DNA of 7,067 nucleotides from the NCBI GenBank assembly GCA_905214155.1, contig CAJMLC010000102.1:1-7067 (forward strand), written 5' to 3'. Every line of letters starts with the position of its first letter. The stretch's first letter is position 1. The notes beneath the pieces were generated by a model, which was not told where the DNA came from, did not search any database, and saw nothing but the letters and a program-made list of their open reading frames with translations. Position numbers and translations under genes: made by a program. Positions 5,595 to 7,067 of this stretch are shown piece by piece. The DNA comes from an uncultured bacterium. Its GTDB lineage: Bacteria > Bacillota > Clostridia > Oscillospirales > Oscillospiraceae.

Positions 5595-6184
5595 AAACGA
5601 TGCTCTTTGTCATCCTGACCGCCGCCATCACGAACAACTATGTTCTGGTCAAATTCCTCGGTATATGCCCGTTCCTCGGCGTGTCGAAAAAGCTCGATCA
5701 AGCGACGGGCATGAGCCTTGCGGTCATTTTCGTCGAAGTCCTCGCGACGGCGGTCACGTGGCCCATCTACCATCTGCTGCTCGCGGGCAAGATCGACTTT
5801 ACGTACATGGAGACGGTCGTCTTCATCCTCGTCATCGCGGCGCTGGTGCAGCTGGTCGAGATCGTGCTCAAGCGCTACGTTCCGGCGCTTCATAAGTCGC
5901 TCGGCGTGTATCTGCCGCTCATCACGACGAACTGCGGCGTCCTCGGCGTGACGATGAACGTCATCTCCGACGGCATGGACTATCCCACCGCGCTGCTCAC
6001 GGCCCTCGGCTGCGGCCTTGGCTTTTTCATGGCGATGGTCATTTTCTCCGGCGTCCGCTCCCGCGTGGAGGACGCGGAGCCGCCCGCGAGCTTTGAGGGC
6101 CTGCCCATCACGCTGGTCTCGGCGGCGATCGTGTCGCTCAGCTTCTTCGGCTTCTCCGGCGTGCTCGACCGGTTGTTCGGTTAA
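5591..6184 (+). CDS. rnfA: Rnf complex membrane subunit RnfA
   Basis: RnfA is the six-helix partner of RnfE, related to NqrE, and forms the intramembrane electron path and part of the ion-pumping core. The 197-residue product has the hallmark N-terminus ending in NNYVLVKFLGICPFLGVSKK, with Cys26, and the second signature TTNCGVLGV with Cys115; these two cysteines pair with Cys25 and Cys108 of RnfE to hold the shared iron-sulfur centre, as known for the family. Length and motifs are standard. ATG 5591 lies in the ATGA overlap with rnfE, with AAAGGAGG at 5573-5580 as ribosome site at a slightly long spacing of 10 bases. It is followed by a 12-base gap to rnfB; its TAA stop partly overlaps the rnfB ribosome site. 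Confidence 0.98.
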   Translation: MKTMLFVILTAAITNNYVLVKFLGICPFLGVSKKLDQATGMSLAVIFVEVLATAVTWPIYHLLLAGKIDFTYMETVVFILVIAALVQLVEIVLKRYVPALHKSLGVYLPLITTNCGVLGVTMNVISDGMDYPTALLTALGCGLGFFMAMVIFSGVRSRVEDAEPPASFEGLPITLVSAAIVSLSFFGFSGVLDRLFG

Positions 6185-6196
6185 GGAGGTGCGGAT

Positions 6197-7000
6197 ATGG
6201 AAATTTGGGTACCGATCTTAGTCGTCTGCATCATCGGCCTGATCTGCGGCGTGGGCCTCTCGGTCGCGTCGAGCGTGATGGCCGTCAAGGAGGATGAGCG
6301 CTTCCCGGCCATCCGCGAATGTCTGCCCGGCGCAAACTGCGGTGCCTGCGGCTTCACCGGCTGCGACGGCTACGCAAAAGCACTGCTCGAGCCCGGCACA
6401 AAGACAAATCTCTGCGTCCCCGGCGGCGCGGAGGCGGCGAAAAAGCTGGCTGCCGTGCTCGGCGTGGAGGCCGAGGAGACGGTGCGGAAGGTCGCCGTGG
6501 TGAAGTGCAGCGGCACGTGCGACGTCACGCAGCCGAAGGCAGAATACCGCGGCATCCAGAGCTGTTCTGCCGCGAAGCTGCTCTTCGGCGGGCCCGGCAG
6601 CTGCACCTACGGCTGTATCGGCTATGGCGACTGCGCGGCGGTCTGTCCACAGAAGGCCATCTCGCTCGAGCGCGGCGTCGCGTTCGTCGATGCGGCAAGC
6701 TGCGTCGGCTGCGGCCTGTGCGCCAAGCAGTGCCCGCAGGGCGTGATCGCGCTGGTGCCGGAGACGGCGAAATCCGTTGTCGCGTGCTCAAACCATGATA
6801 AGGGTGCAGTCACTCGTAAAGCGTGTTCAATCGGGTGTATTGGCTGCATGAAGTGCGCGAAGAACTGCGAGGCCGGGGCCATCACCGTCAGCGGAAATCT
6901 CGCGGCGATCGACTATGGCAAGTGTACCGGCTGCGGCAAGTGCGCCGAGGTCTGCACGACCGGGTGCATCCGGCTCGTCGATCTTGCGGTGCATGCGTAA
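6197..7000 (+). CDS. rnfB: Rnf complex iron-sulfur subunit RnfB (ferredoxin-oxidising)
   Basis: RnfB accepts electrons from reduced ferredoxin on the cytosolic side and feeds them into the membrane core. The 267-residue product has one N-terminal membrane helix (about 4-28), then the Fe-S domain with Cys48, Cys51, Cys56 and Cys73, then a ferredoxin-like region with Cys136/140/146/150-Pro, Cys169/172/175/179-Pro, Cys214/217/220/224 and Cys243/246/249/253, plus further cysteines near 100-130 and at 210 and 257. This rich set fits the long clostridial RnfB type rather than the shorter proteobacterial one. In the last two ferredoxin motifs the proline normally following the final cysteine is Glu225 and Thr254. 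AAGGAGGT at 6183-6190 precedes the ATG by 6 bases. It is the last gene of the operon, ending just before a hairpin. Confidence 0.97.
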   Translation: MEIWVPILVVCIIGLICGVGLSVASSVMAVKEDERFPAIRECLPGANCGACGFTGCDGYAKALLEPGTKTNLCVPGGAEAAKKLAAVLGVEAEETVRKVAVVKCSGTCDVTQPKAEYRGIQSCSAAKLLFGGPGSCTYGCIGYGDCAAVCPQKAISLERGVAFVDAASCVGCGLCAKQCPQGVIALVPETAKSVVACSNHDKGAVTRKACSIGCIGCMKCAKNCEAGAITVSGNLAAIDYGKCTGCGKCAEVCTTGCIRLVDLAVHA

Positions 7001-7006
7001 ATTAAG

Positions 7007-7035
7007 AAGGGACCTCCGAGCTTCGGAGGTCCCTT
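7007..7035 (+). terminator. Hairpin at the end of the Rnf operon
   Basis: A perfect 13-bp stem pairs 7007-7019 (AAGGGACCTCCGA) with 7023-7035 around a 3-base loop GCT, starting 7 bases after the rnfB stop. Its position and strength suggest the operon's terminator and 3' mRNA protector. It is not a textbook intrinsic terminator, because only two T residues end the stem on the + strand and the following bases (GAGACTGTC) are not T-rich. The adjoining repeat may be part of the signal. Confidence 0.65.
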
Positions 7036-7067
7036 GAGACTGTCAAAAAACTATGAAATGCAGTTCT
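7035..7067 (-). repeat. Dispersed intergenic repeat, right copy (truncated by window edge)
   Basis: Bases 7035-7054 (TGAGACTGTCAAAAAACTAT) are the exact reverse complement of 13-32, and the outer part to 7067 matches bases 1-12 imperfectly. As on the left, the copy abuts a perfect hairpin, here 7007-7035, so hairpin and repeat form a shared arrangement in mirror orientation. The hairpin sequences themselves differ between the two copies. Confidence 0.8.

Noticed and set aside
7001..7067. CRISPR, tRNA or transposon end
   Set aside because: There are no regularly spaced direct repeats, no cloverleaf and no transposase; the inverted copies at the window ends abut terminator-like hairpins and are too far apart and gene-free outside to call a mobile element.

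Overview
The window carries one complete, tightly packed operon on the + strand for an Rnf complex (ferredoxin:NAD+ oxidoreductase, ion-pumping), preceded by three accessory genes. The order is apbE - NusG_II protein - Gx transporter - rnfC - rnfD - rnfG - rnfE - rnfA - rnfB. The rnfCDGEAB order is the one known from Gram-positive anaerobes such as Acetobacterium woodii. The high-GC coding sequence, strong AAGGAGG ribosome sites, GTG and TTG starts, lipoprotein ApbE and clostridial-type many-cysteine RnfB together suggest an anaerobic high-GC member of the Clostridia, perhaps a gut Oscillospirales lineage. That placement is inference; there is no rRNA or marker gene here.

Layout: bases 1-33 hold a repeat copy, followed at 32-64 by a strong hairpin terminator of an unseen upstream gene. 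Bases 65-204 are strikingly AT-rich non-coding DNA with a perfect 16-base palindrome and a possible promoter. Bases 256-7000 are the nine-gene operon with almost no non-coding DNA: six junctions are 4-base start/stop overlaps, one gap is 4 bases and one is 12 bases. Bases 7007-7035 form a 13-bp hairpin, and 7035-7067 carry a second, inverted copy of the repeat at the left end.

How the genes work together: RnfB (cytosolic iron-sulfur domains on a membrane anchor) takes electrons from reduced ferredoxin. RnfA and RnfE form the membrane core with an iron-sulfur centre between their conserved cysteines. RnfG and RnfD carry covalently bound FMN. RnfC holds FMN and two 4Fe-4S clusters and reduces NAD+. 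The electron flow drives Na+ or H+ export. ApbE, a lipoprotein, should attach the FMN groups to Thr155 of RnfG and Thr150 of RnfD. The NusG_II protein and Gx transporter have no proven role, but they accompany flavinylation and electron-transfer genes in other Gram-positive bacteria.

No wholly new system is evident. The points most worth a second look are the inverted repeat/hairpin units at both ends, a four-cysteine tail on RnfE, the accessory trio ahead of rnfC, and a sequence convergence in which the C-termini of three proteins are all KEA-x-K because they encode the next gene's ribosome site.
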